Below are positions 1 through 8,408 of a DNA stretch of 64,000 bases, piece by piece. The stretch's first letter is position 1. Each line of letters begins with the position of its first letter. The notes beneath the pieces were generated by a model that saw only the letters and a list, made by a program, of their open reading frames with translations, ran no database searches and was not told the origin of the DNA. Position numbers and translations under genes: made by a program. Source of the DNA: Gemmatimonadota bacterium (GTDB lineage Bacteria; Latescibacterota; UBA2968); NCBI GenBank assembly GCA_002727195.1, contig PBWH01000023.1:165029-229028 (forward strand), written 5' to 3'.

Positions 1-154
1 CGTCTAAACAGAAAGGAGATGCTTATCGACATAATCGATACAGCGTTTCATTCCCGCGATCTGTGACTAGGACGAGAAGAGGCCGAGGGCCTCGTAGTAG
101 CAAAATCTGGCCGCGCCGACCGTCGGCACGGCTGACAATCAAAGGAGGGTTTCT

Positions 155-919
155 TTGAAGTCATTCAAGGTACTGTGTCTTGCTTTGCTGGTTTGTGCCG
201 CAGGCGTTACGACGTCTGACGCTCAGGATCTGCAGGGCAGGTGGGGTGTCGGTGGCTTCGTTGCTTACAACATCCCGATGTATGCGTTCGGTGAGCGCTG
301 GGATGGAAGCACCGATAAGTGGGGTTTCAATCTCAACTATGTGTCGAGCAGTCGCTTGACGATGGAGATTGAGTACCACAACGCCAAACTGGATAACGGC
401 ATTCTGGAGACTCAGCCGTTTACCTGGGGTCCCACCGGCAAAGATTATGCGAGCGGTGCAATCAATACCGACTCGTCTTATGACATGAAGTTCAACAGCC
501 TACTGCTCTCAGGCGTCGTGCACTTCCGCAAGGATCGCTCGATGGACGAGGGTAGCTACTCGCCGTATCTGGTTGTTGGCGCCGGTTTCTACGATCATCT
601 GGCTGCCGCAGACAACATCGTGTGGCCGGGTCAGACCGAGGCCGATGCTGCCGCCGCCGGTGGTGGTGTTGACGCCGATGGCGACCGTATCCCGGCCGTG
701 GTGATGGCGCGTCAGGAAGACACGCGCACGGCACTGACGGCGACGGTTGGTTTTGGTCTGGAGGCGTTTTTGACGCCGACGATCGCTCTCGATATCCGTG
801 GTCGGTATCACTTTATGGTCACGGAGCTGCGTCCATATGATCAGTGGCTCCTGAACAAAGTGTTCCCGCTGCAGATGATCGATATCGCAGCCGGTTTCAA
901 GCTGTATTTCTGGGACTGA
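155..919 (+). CDS. Exported outer-membrane beta-barrel protein
   Basis: Encodes 254 residues from a TTG start, chosen because a strong ribosome site (AAAGGAGGG, 141-149) lies five bases upstream. The first ~23 residues form a Sec signal peptide with a hydrophobic core (LALLVCAAGVT) and a likely cut after SDA. The mature part has alternating polar and hydrophobic stretches, an acidic/Ala-rich loop near residues 165-180, and a C-terminus GFKLYFWD rich in aromatics, as in small OmpW/OmpA-like barrels. It stands 90 bases ahead of the TonB receptor on the same strand and is probably co-expressed with it. The substrate or partner cannot be told from sequence; the barrel assignment is by pattern, not by a recognised family motif. 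Confidence 0.72.
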   Translation: MKSFKVLCLALLVCAAGVTTSDAQDLQGRWGVGGFVAYNIPMYAFGERWDGSTDKWGFNLNYVSSSRLTMEIEYHNAKLDNGILETQPFTWGPTGKDYASGAINTDSSYDMKFNSLLLSGVVHFRKDRSMDEGSYSPYLVVGAGFYDHLAAADNIVWPGQTEADAAAAGGGVDADGDRIPAVVMARQEDTRTALTATVGFGLEAFLTPTIALDIRGRYHFMVTELRPYDQWLLNKVFPLQMIDIAAGFKLYFWD

Positions 920-1009
920 TCGCCTGATAGGCGTTGAGTCCTTGTTTGTTTGTCATAAATCAGAACGGTAAGAATGTTGATCTTTAAACTTTTCAGGAGG
1001 CTTGCTTTG

Positions 1010-4000
1010 ATGCGCAAGAGCTACCTCTTCACGGCCATTTGCTTCGTGCTCGGCGCCGTTATGGCGTTCGGTGCGGCAGATGTCTACGCAGGAACGACGG
1101 GTAAGATCCAGGGTGTCGTTCGCGATGCACAGACGGGTGAGACCCTCCCCGGCGCCAACGTGGTGCTGGAAGGGACGAAGCGTGGTGCAACGACGGATGT
1201 GAACGGCTACTACGTGATCCTTCTCGTTGATCCGGGCAGTTACGCAATGTCCGCTTCGCTGATCGGTTATGACTCTCAGCGTAAGACGGACGTCCGCGTT
1301 CAGTCTGACTTTACATCCGAAGTCAACTTCCTGGTTCGGGAAGCGGCACTTCAGCTTGGTGAGATGGTTGTGGTTGCCGAGCGTCCGCCGGTGGAACCGG
1401 ATCGCACTACGTCCAAGTATATCGTTGGCGCAGAAGATATCGAGAACGTGCCGATGGTGCGTTCAGCTTCTGAATTCATCGAGCTTCAGGCTGGCGTGTC
1501 GGTCGACGGTGAAGTGTCGATCCGCGCCGGTGACTCAGAGGATACCGCCTATTACGTGGACGGTGTTCGGATCGCGTCGTCAGATCACGCTGGAACGCGT
1601 GTTTATCGCGACGTGAACCGGTCGTCGATCCAGGAGATGACAGTGGTGACCGGCGGTATGGCCGCTGAGTATGGCAACGCTCAGGCCGGTGTTGTGAGCT
1701 TTGTGACCCGCGAAGGTGGTCAGGACTACAGCGGTATGGTTGACTACCAGTTCCAGCCTTCAGGCCAGAAGCACTGGGGTCCGAACGTGTATGACAGCAA
1801 CATTCACCGTGGGAACAACCAGTGGGAGAACCCCGAGTGGATCGGTGAGACAGTGACGCTTCCCGATGGTTCGTCCGTTCCGGCGCATCAGCGTCTGGAC
1901 TACACGGGCAATTTGGGTCACTTCATCGAGGGGAACCTGGGCGGGCCGCTATCGACCGGTCTCACGTTCTTTGCGAGTTCGAAGTGGCGTTCGGAATCCC
2001 GCGTCTTTCCCGGGCCGGATATGACGACCCCGTTCAACACGAACACGAACCTTAAGCTGTCGTATAGCGCCTCGCCGACGATCAAGCTTCGCGCTGGTGG
2101 CTTCTACGACAAGCGTGAAGGCGCGGCCCGCGGTCCGGAAGAGGGCGGGTTGTTGGACGTCCGGAACGACGGCAAGAATCTGTTCATGGTGGACTCGAAC
2201 CCGGCTGGCAGCTACGAAGATGTCGACCAGTTGATGTGGGCCAGCGTGACGCACTCACTGTCGCCGAAGACTTTCTACGAACTGCGTCTGTCGCTGTCGA
2301 AGTCGTCGCGAGACACGACGGGTCTCAAGACGGGTGGCGGTGTCTCCACGCCGGAGACGACTGTGACGAGCAACTCGACCAAGGACGTGGCCGGTTACTA
2401 CACGGTCTTCCGTCAGGTCGTCGATTGGCAGCGCTGGAACCGCGAGCGGGCGATCATCAAGGCCGACCTTTCGAGCCAGGTCAACAAGCAAAACTTCGTG
2501 AAGGCCGGGTTCGAGATCACACGCTACAACAACTGGTGGCAGTTTTACGAGTCGTCTGGACCGTCGAGCCGAACGGTTCGCTGGTATTCCAAGACGTATA
2601 ACGACACGGACTTCTTCCCCGGGCAGTCAAACCAAGGCGTAAACCCGATCGAAATGGGCATCTACGTTCAGGATAAGATTGAGTTTGAGGGGATGATCGT
2701 GAACGCCGGTATCCGGGCTGACGCTCTGAATACCAAGGAATTTGTGACGGACGTCGATGCTTTCTACGGTGCCAAGTCGCCGATGTGGAAGAGCATGACG
2801 CGGAACAAGAATGCGCCGACGGTCGAGGGTGGCCGGATTTCCGGTCTGAGCCCTCGTGTCGGTATTTCGCATCCTATCACGTCGAAGTCCCTAATCCGGT
2901 TCTTCTACGGCAAGTTCGTGCAGATGCCGAACTTCGAGATGCTGTATCGGAACGAGTGGCGCAGCCAGTCTTCGAACGATACGGACCTTAACGGCAACGG
3001 TACGATCGACACGGGTGAGCGTTGGAACGCGTTCAACGACAACAGCGCCCGTCACCACAACATCTTCCTGCCGCCGGAAGAGACGGTCAACTTCGAGCTC
3101 GGGCTGGACTGGAATTTCCATTCCAACTACGTGCTCGGTCTGACGACGTATTACAAGAGCGCGGGACATCAGCTGCGTTCAGCATCGCAACAGTGGGTCG
3201 ACCCGGCCGCTCCTGGCTATGTCGCAGGACAGCAGGGGTGGGCACACGGTATCTGGCGTGACACACGAGGGGTCGAGCTTAATCTGCGGAAGACCTTCTC
3301 GGACATGTTCGCGTTCAACCTCGGGTATAACCTGCAGTGGGCTGACCAGGGGCGGAATTCAGCACACCGTCGTGACGTTTGGCCGGACTCGGTCTTCGTG
3401 GCCAACGGACACTACTTTAACTCCTATACGATCGACCCGACCACGGGTGCCGAGATCCCGCAGGCGTTGAGCGCGTCGGATCGCGACAAGTTCGCGTCGG
3501 CAGCTAACACGGCGATCCGGAACCGTCAGGCTTCGCTTGACAATCGGTCGTCCTGGTCGTGGATCCCGTGGATGTCGCACTACTCGGCCGGGGGCCGTCC
3601 CCTCGCTGACGGGACGCTCGACGCTTCCGAGTATGGCAGCGACGACGCCGATTTCTGGCAGCGGATCAACTCGAACCCGAACTACCCTGGCACGGGCGAA
3701 GGCAACCTGCTCGTCGGTCACAACCAGGAAACGGGTGAGCGTGAGCCGCTGAGCCGTGACCGGCGTGCGTATGGTTCGATGACGTTTCTGTTCGCGACAC
3801 CGGCCGATTTCGGTCCGTGGGCTGGGCAGGCACTCGGTAACCTGCGCGCCAACATGGTCTACCGGATCTTCACTGGTCAGCGGTTCGAGTTCACGGGTCT
3901 GGCAAAGGGTATCGATTCGTTCGAGTATGGCCCGATGCACACGCGTGTGGACCTGAACGCTGAGAAGCAGATCGGCGCCTCGCAGACGGCTACGGTGACG

Positions 4001-4237
4001 GTGGCTGTCGAGGTGTTTAACCTGTTCAACCAGAAGGATGTCCGACAGGATGTAGCCAGTTCGGGCCCGGCCGATGACCTTGACGTCGACATGGACGAGA
4101 TCCGTTGGCAGCAGTATGGTATTTCGGGTCTTGAGCCGACGAGCGCTGATTTCAACACGTATGGCGAAGTCAATGATGTCTCGAACTGGCTGGACCGTCC
4201 GCGTGAGCTGAACTTTAGCGTACGCATCAAATTCTAG
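1010..4237 (+). CDS. TonB-dependent receptor with carboxypeptidase-like regulatory domain
   Basis: A 1075-residue outer-membrane active transporter. I start it at ATG 1010, not the in-frame ATG at 974, because AGGAGG (995-1000) lies nine bases before 1010 and because MRKSYLFTAICFVLG begins a clean signal peptide cut after VYA. Residues ~30-115 are a CarboxypepD-reg-like domain (GKIQGVVRDAQTGETLPGAN, then DVNGYYV). Residues ~120-240 are the plug, with DGVRIASSD and a GGMAAEYGNAQAGVVSFVT segment typical of SusC-like plugs. The remainder is a long beta-barrel ending LNFSVRIKF, a classic outer-membrane terminal strand with final Phe. No SusD-like lipoprotein follows; instead an exported protein with a sorting-type C-terminus does. 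The ligand is unknown. Confidence 0.93.
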   Translation: MRKSYLFTAICFVLGAVMAFGAADVYAGTTGKIQGVVRDAQTGETLPGANVVLEGTKRGATTDVNGYYVILLVDPGSYAMSASLIGYDSQRKTDVRVQSDFTSEVNFLVREAALQLGEMVVVAERPPVEPDRTTSKYIVGAEDIENVPMVRSASEFIELQAGVSVDGEVSIRAGDSEDTAYYVDGVRIASSDHAGTRVYRDVNRSSIQEMTVVTGGMAAEYGNAQAGVVSFVTREGGQDYSGMVDYQFQPSGQKHWGPNVYDSNIHRGNNQWENPEWIGETVTLPDGSSVPAHQRLDYTGNLGHFIEGNLGGPLSTGLTFFASSKWRSESRVFPGPDMTTPFNTNTNLKLSYSASPTIKLRAGGFYDKREGAARGPEEGGLLDVRNDGKNLFMVDSNPAGSYEDVDQLMWASVTHSLSPKTFYELRLSLSKSSRDTTGLKTGGGVSTPETTVTSNSTKDVAGYYTVFRQVVDWQRWNRERAIIKADLSSQVNKQNFVKAGFEITRYNNWWQFYESSGPSSRTVRWYSKTYNDTDFFPGQSNQGVNPIEMGIYVQDKIEFEGMIVNAGIRADALNTKEFVTDVDAFYGAKSPMWKSMTRNKNAPTVEGGRISGLSPRVGISHPITSKSLIRFFYGKFVQMPNFEMLYRNEWRSQSSNDTDLNGNGTIDTGERWNAFNDNSARHHNIFLPPEETVNFELGLDWNFHSNYVLGLTTYYKSAGHQLRSASQQWVDPAAPGYVAGQQGWAHGIWRDTRGVELNLRKTFSDMFAFNLGYNLQWADQGRNSAHRRDVWPDSVFVANGHYFNSYTIDPTTGAEIPQALSASDRDKFASAANTAIRNRQASLDNRSSWSWIPWMSHYSAGGRPLADGTLDASEYGSDDADFWQRINSNPNYPGTGEGNLLVGHNQETGEREPLSRDRRAYGSMTFLFATPADFGPWAGQALGNLRANMVYRIFTGQRFEFTGLAKGIDSFEYGPMHTRVDLNAEKQIGASQTATVTVAVEVFNLFNQKDVRQDVASSGPADDLDVDMDEIRWQQYGISGLEPTSADFNTYGEVNDVSNWLDRPRELNFSVRIKF

Positions 4238-4239
4238 GG

Positions 4240-4281
4240 CAACCCTGACGGGTTGTTGCGAGTTTTGCTCGCGCAAAACTC
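4240..4281 (+). terminator. Tandem hairpins after the TonB receptor gene
   Basis: Two stem-loops start three bases after the receptor stop codon. The first pairs CAACCC (4240-4245) with GGGTTG (4250-4255). The second pairs GAGTTTTGC (4260-4268) with GCAAAACTC (4273-4281) around a four-base loop. There is no T-run, so this may stabilise mRNA ends or attenuate rather than terminate. Confidence 0.5.
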
Positions 4282-4354
4282 GAGCTTTGAAAATCAAACT
4301 GCCGGTTAGCCTGAACAAGCACGAAGGGCAAGCCCGGCAGGAAAAGATTCGGTG

Positions 4355-4389
4355 GGTGTTGGGAGATGACAGTCTAATCTCCCAACACC
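4355..4389 (+). other. Perfect 13-bp inverted repeat in leader of the exported protein gene
   Basis: GGTGTTGGGAGAT (4355-4367) pairs perfectly with its reverse complement at 4377-4389 around a 9-base loop. It lies in the 299-base gap between the TonB receptor and the exported protein. A T6 run follows ~40 bases later (about 4420-4425), too far for a standard intrinsic terminator. It could set the relative expression of the two genes. The rest of the gap shows no gene. Confidence 0.5.
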
Positions 4390-4536
4390 GCCCACAAACT
4401 CGAGGAAGGAGGGCGTCAGTTTTTTCCCAGCAAAGCCTGAGTAACCAACACTGGGTGCACAAACGCATTTTCAGTCATGCTTAAGCATTTGCCGGGGATA
4501 ACTCTCTAACGTCCACCTCAATAAGGAGTTGAACTC

Positions 4537-7179
4537 ATGAAGTTCCGTAAGTCTCTGTTTTTGATCTCTGGGCTGTTTTCCGCAGTCGGGCTCGTTCTGG
4601 CCGGATTCGCGACCAAGGCAGCGGCTCAGTGGTCTCAGTCCTATCGCACGATGCATCGCGGCTCGATCGCGCATTCAATCGTGAACAAGGGTTGGGGCGG
4701 TCACCGTGACAACGGCAAGAAACAGGAGCCGCACGGTTTTTCGTATCCTGCGGCCCGTAACCTCAAGGTATACTCGGGTGGCCAGGTCCGTTCAGGCTGG
4801 AACCACAAGATCCACAGCGCCGGAGACGGAATCTGGGTGATGAGCAAGACGGGCGGAGCCGTCCAGATTGCTTATGGTGGAACGAACATCGAGCCACCTG
4901 ATATCACAAGCCTTGCGCACGACCCGTCGACCTACCCTGAAGCCTATTTGGGGGCGGCACACCACCATAACTGGGCTCTCGCCCAGCGAAGTTCCAGCGG
5001 TGGTCGTCTGGCTTGGACGGATGGTCCGGCTCTCGCCGGTGTGGCCACGAATTATTGGCCCACCAAAGGTGAGTTGGATGGACAGAATCCGCCGGATGGA
5101 CATGCAGCCATCATCTGGAACTATCACTGGAATGCGTACAAAAACGGAACATCTTTCGCCGACCGCGTCGCAGCGGGTGAGTTTGCTCAGATGAGCGAAC
5201 CGGCTTGGGCTAGCGGCCTGTCGGAAGATGATTTCCCGGATGTTGTGGGCATCCAGAAAGCTTCCTCGTCGCTCCACAACTTGCAGTGGACTCGTCGCTG
5301 GGCGCAGTTCGGCCACGGTGACTACGATGATTTCCTCATTCAAGAGACAGTGCTAGAGAACGTCGGAGCGGCGGCACAAACCGACATCTACGTCTCGGTG
5401 AAGAACCGCTTCCTGCACGCTTCAGAAGACAGTTGGTACCAAGGGTCAACGACGTGGCACGCACTGCGTGGTGACCGTCTCGCCGCAGATGACTGGAATC
5501 GCTCGACTTTGGCTCCAGACTATCTTCAAGGTACGGCACCCTTGGGTGCTACGAAGCCAGCAGGAAGCCAGCGCGGTGCCGATCTGGCTGCGATGGGCCA
5601 CGGGATGATTTACATGCACGACGGTGACCAGCAGAAGTCCGCCTGGCCCCACAACGATTGGGGCGGTCCCTTCGACTTCAAGCTCGGGCGTCGTCGCATC
5701 ATCACAGATCAGGTCTGGATGAACGAAGGCTTCATCAACCACCCGACCTACTTCGGTGTCGGTGTTGTTGATGCATTCCCTCCGTTCATGACGTATGGCG
5801 GCCAGGATAGCGAGTCGTATGTCGCTCCGAAGGACAATGCTGCAACCGCTTTGGATGAGTCGGTCAGCCAGCCAGCCACGACGTCGATTTGGCAGTTCAA
5901 CACACACGGTGAGTTCACACAGCCTGACCCCGGTAAGGACAGCGATGCGGCAATCTATGACATGCTGACCCTAGGCGGCCATCCTGCGGAGCCTACCATC
6001 AACGAGATGTACACGAACTTCATGACCTTCGGTCCTTGGGATCCCGCTCCGGGAGAAAAGGCCAAATTCGTGATCGCCTACGCAGGCGGTCACTCTGGAG
6101 ATCTTGCGAAATATTCGGATCATACGAAGTTCGCTAAGCCCTTCCTGTTCGCTTATCAGAACTTGTATAACGGCAGAGGGTCGGGTATCACCACGTTCGA
6201 AGAACGCCAGCCGGAAATCCCGCTGGCCGAGGACATTATGTTTGAGCACTTCGAACGTGCCATCCAGGTCTACAACTGGGGCTACGACATCCCAAACCAG
6301 CCGCCGAACATCCGCGGTGCTTGGGATTCGAACCTCTCGGGCCAAGTGCTCTTGCGTTGGCCGGCCGTCGGTGAAGATTCAGCCGATCCGGACTACGATG
6401 GCGCTGAGGCACAGGACCTCGTAGGATATCGGATTTACAAGTCGTCGACTGAGACAGAAGGTCCCTTTGAGCTTCTGGCCGATTTCACATTCGCCGACGC
6501 ACAGTCAGGTAACTTGCCGGCTGGAGTAACGTATAATGCCAGCGGAGTCTTTTCGACGGTGAAGAGTTCGGCATTCCCGCAGGGTATCCCGCTTCGCGCG
6601 CGTTCTGACATCGGTGGTGACGACGCTGCCGCCGGTAACGAAGTTCAGGGAATGTACAGCTACGTAGATGCCGTATCGAAGGCCGGATTCCCGAACTACT
6701 ACTACATCCGTTACTACGACAGCGGACACGACGACTGGAAGGGCACGGGCGCCGTCCCGAGCTACGAAAGTTCGGCGGGTCCAACCGGTGCCGCGCAGCT
6801 CGGTCGCCGAACGGGTGTGGTGCCGGTGGTTCCCTCGGCCGACATCTTCAACCGGTTTGAGGAGAACGTAGCCGTCGTTCCGAACCCGTATAAGATCGAC
6901 AGTCCCAACCACTCGTATCAGGGTCAGCAGAACGTCCGATTCATCAACCTGCCCGCGCGTTGTCAAATAGACATCTATGACATCACGGGGCAGCGGGTCT
7001 GGACGCAGTTCAACGACGATCTCACAAAGGGCGAGGTCACTTGGTTCCAGTTCACAGAGGGACGTCCGTCCAACTTCGGTCAGGCGGTCTTCCCGGGTGT
7101 CTACTTCTGGAAAGTCACCTCACTGATGCCTGAGAGCATGGAGAAGGTTCAGACTGGTACCGTGCTCATCATCAAGTAG
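4537..7179 (+). CDS. Large exported protein with C-terminal sorting (FlgD/T9SS-like) domain
   Basis: 880 residues; ATG preceded by AAGGAG about ten bases upstream. Residues 1-31 are a signal peptide (LFLISGLFSAVGLVLAGFA, cut near AAA-QW). The middle, to about residue 590, has no family I recognise and is rich in Trp, Asn, His and Gly. A fibronectin-III-like stretch follows (LSGQVLLRWPAVGED ... GYRIYKSSTETEGPFELL, about 605-660). The last ~90 residues carry VVPNPYKI, then IDIYDITGQRVW, GVYFWKV and a GTVLIIK end. This matches the layout of type-A C-terminal sorting or FlgD-Ig domains, which direct proteins to the cell surface in type IX secretion. The neighbours are a TonB receptor and a PorV-like barrel. 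The function of the body is unknown; surface location is inferred. Confidence 0.85.
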   Translation: MKFRKSLFLISGLFSAVGLVLAGFATKAAAQWSQSYRTMHRGSIAHSIVNKGWGGHRDNGKKQEPHGFSYPAARNLKVYSGGQVRSGWNHKIHSAGDGIWVMSKTGGAVQIAYGGTNIEPPDITSLAHDPSTYPEAYLGAAHHHNWALAQRSSSGGRLAWTDGPALAGVATNYWPTKGELDGQNPPDGHAAIIWNYHWNAYKNGTSFADRVAAGEFAQMSEPAWASGLSEDDFPDVVGIQKASSSLHNLQWTRRWAQFGHGDYDDFLIQETVLENVGAAAQTDIYVSVKNRFLHASEDSWYQGSTTWHALRGDRLAADDWNRSTLAPDYLQGTAPLGATKPAGSQRGADLAAMGHGMIYMHDGDQQKSAWPHNDWGGPFDFKLGRRRIITDQVWMNEGFINHPTYFGVGVVDAFPPFMTYGGQDSESYVAPKDNAATALDESVSQPATTSIWQFNTHGEFTQPDPGKDSDAAIYDMLTLGGHPAEPTINEMYTNFMTFGPWDPAPGEKAKFVIAYAGGHSGDLAKYSDHTKFAKPFLFAYQNLYNGRGSGITTFEERQPEIPLAEDIMFEHFERAIQVYNWGYDIPNQPPNIRGAWDSNLSGQVLLRWPAVGEDSADPDYDGAEAQDLVGYRIYKSSTETEGPFELLADFTFADAQSGNLPAGVTYNASGVFSTVKSSAFPQGIPLRARSDIGGDDAAAGNEVQGMYSYVDAVSKAGFPNYYYIRYYDSGHDDWKGTGAVPSYESSAGPTGAAQLGRRTGVVPVVPSADIFNRFEENVAVVPNPYKIDSPNHSYQGQQNVRFINLPARCQIDIYDITGQRVWTQFNDDLTKGEVTWFQFTEGRPSNFGQAVFPGVYFWKVTSLMPESMEKVQTGTVLIIK

Positions 7180-7199
7180 CGACAGGCTTCAGCCTGTCG
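7180..7199 (+). terminator. Stem-loop directly after the exported protein gene
   Basis: CGACAGGC (7180-7187) pairs with GCCTGTCG (7192-7199) around a TTCA loop, beginning on the base after the stop codon. There is no T-run, so it more likely protects the 3' end or attenuates than terminates. The next gene has its own ribosome site. Confidence 0.45.
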
Positions 7200-7255
7200 T
7201 CTGTTGACGAACTGTGTTCAAACTCTCTGAATCGGATTGTCTAAGGAGAAACGAT

Positions 7256-8254
7256 ATGTTTAGGAAGCTCTTTGCTGTCGCCCTGACTGCCGGTGTTCTC
7301 GGCACGGGTGTGGCAAATGCGCAGGACCTGGGTCCGTTCCCCGTAGACCGCATTCGCGAGTCTCCGGAGAAAGACCTGATTACGACCGCGCGGCTGACGA
7401 CGACGTCGTTCGGCTTCGTAAAACTCACAACAAACGCCCGTGCGGTAGCGATGGGCGATGCGTACAGTGCCGTCGGAAACGACCTTTCGTCCATCTTCTA
7501 CAACCCGGCTGGAATCACGCAACAGGAGACGGAACGGGCGGTACTGGGTGGTTATTCGAAGTGGATCGTGGGCTCGAGCCTAGGGACGTTCGCGCTGGGT
7601 ATCAAGACCAGTGTGGCGACTTTCGGTGTCAGCGCCATCTACTTCCAGACGGAAGAGTTCGAAGAGCGCACTTCGCAGAATCCGGCCGGTACGGGTCGGA
7701 TGGTGCGTGGTAGCGACATCGCTGTCGGCTTTACGGTCGCGAAGCAGCTGACCGACAAGCTGTCGTTCGGTGGTCAGATCCGCTACATCAAAGAGGATCT
7801 GGACCTGATCGACTTCACGACGGTAGACGTGAACTTCGGTACCGTGTTCTTCACGGGTTACCGGAGCACCCGCCTTGCGATGAGCCTGCGCAACCTGGGT
7901 TCGGACAAGGAGGTTGTCGCGCAGAAGGCCCGTGTTCCCACGGTGTTCTACCTCAGTGGTGCTGGCGAAATCGCTGGTAACCTGGGTGATCCGTTCTCAC
8001 TCACGGTTGCTGTTGAGCAGGCATTCTTCACGGATTTCGCTGCTCGCTACTACTTCGGTGCTGAGGCGTGGATCAACAACATGCTCGCGCTGCGTGCCGG
8101 TTATAAGACTCGCCACGACTCAGAGTCCTGGAGCGTTGGTGCCGGTCTGAAGCAGGAAATCGGCAGCCAGAGCCTGTCAGTTGATATCGCGTTCTCGCGC
8201 GCTTCGGAATTCGACGAGAATCCTGTCCGGCTCACGGTTGGATACGGCTTCTAG
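7256..8254 (+). CDS. PorV/PorQ-like outer-membrane barrel protein
   Basis: 332 residues. The start is ATG 7256, not the in-frame codon at 7214: AAGGAG (7243-7248) sits seven bases before it, and MFRKLFAVALTAGVLGTGVANA is a clear signal peptide. The mature part contains GFVKLTTNARAVAMGDAYSA followed by DLSSIFYNPAGI, the hallmark start of PorV/PorQ and UPF0164-type barrels (FadL superfamily). It ends with a strand reading VRLTVGYGF with terminal Phe. In type IX systems PorV shuttles proteins that carry C-terminal sorting domains. The preceding gene encodes just such a protein, which suggests a dedicated pair. A general porin role cannot be excluded. Confidence 0.85.
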   Translation: MFRKLFAVALTAGVLGTGVANAQDLGPFPVDRIRESPEKDLITTARLTTTSFGFVKLTTNARAVAMGDAYSAVGNDLSSIFYNPAGITQQETERAVLGGYSKWIVGSSLGTFALGIKTSVATFGVSAIYFQTEEFEERTSQNPAGTGRMVRGSDIAVGFTVAKQLTDKLSFGGQIRYIKEDLDLIDFTTVDVNFGTVFFTGYRSTRLAMSLRNLGSDKEVVAQKARVPTVFYLSGAGEIAGNLGDPFSLTVAVEQAFFTDFAARYYFGAEAWINNMLALRAGYKTRHDSESWSVGAGLKQEIGSQSLSVDIAFSRASEFDENPVRLTVGYGF

Positions 8255-8275
8255 TCAGAGCTACAGGCAACACGG

Positions 8276-8311
8276 AAAGGGCCTCGGTCATACGACCGCG
8301 GCCCTTTTTTT
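8276..8311 (+). terminator. Rho-independent terminator closing the surface block
   Basis: GGGCC (8279-8283) and CGGTC (8285-8289) pair with GACCG (8294-8298) and GGCCC (8300-8304), with one internal mismatch, followed by seven Ts (8305-8311). It lies 22 bases after the PorV-like stop codon. Confidence 0.92.
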
Positions 8312-8408
8312 ATCTCTTACCCGACTACCAATCCGGAGATGGATCGTTGCAGTCGAAGGTTTATTTCCGGGGCCCAAAAACGACGATCACCTCAGAGGTA
8401 GCTGTCCT

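Noticed and set aside
19-66. 15-codon frame starting ATG at 19 directly behind AAAGGAG
   Set aside because: No spacing at all between ribosome site and ATG, and no coding character; probably chance.
974-1009. Longer N-terminus for the TonB receptor from ATG 974
   Set aside because: The ribosome site AGGAGG at 995-1000 lies after it and serves ATG 1010, which also starts the signal peptide correctly.
3359-4468. Long minus-strand open frame (369 codons) opposite the TonB receptor
   Set aside because: Arg/Val-rich translation with no motif, entirely inside a clear receptor gene on the other strand; a mirror of its codon bias.
4238-4536. Possible small RNA or tRNA in the leader with several stems
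   Set aside because: No tRNA cloverleaf, no T-loop consensus and no promoter or terminator pair; stems fit simple hairpins.
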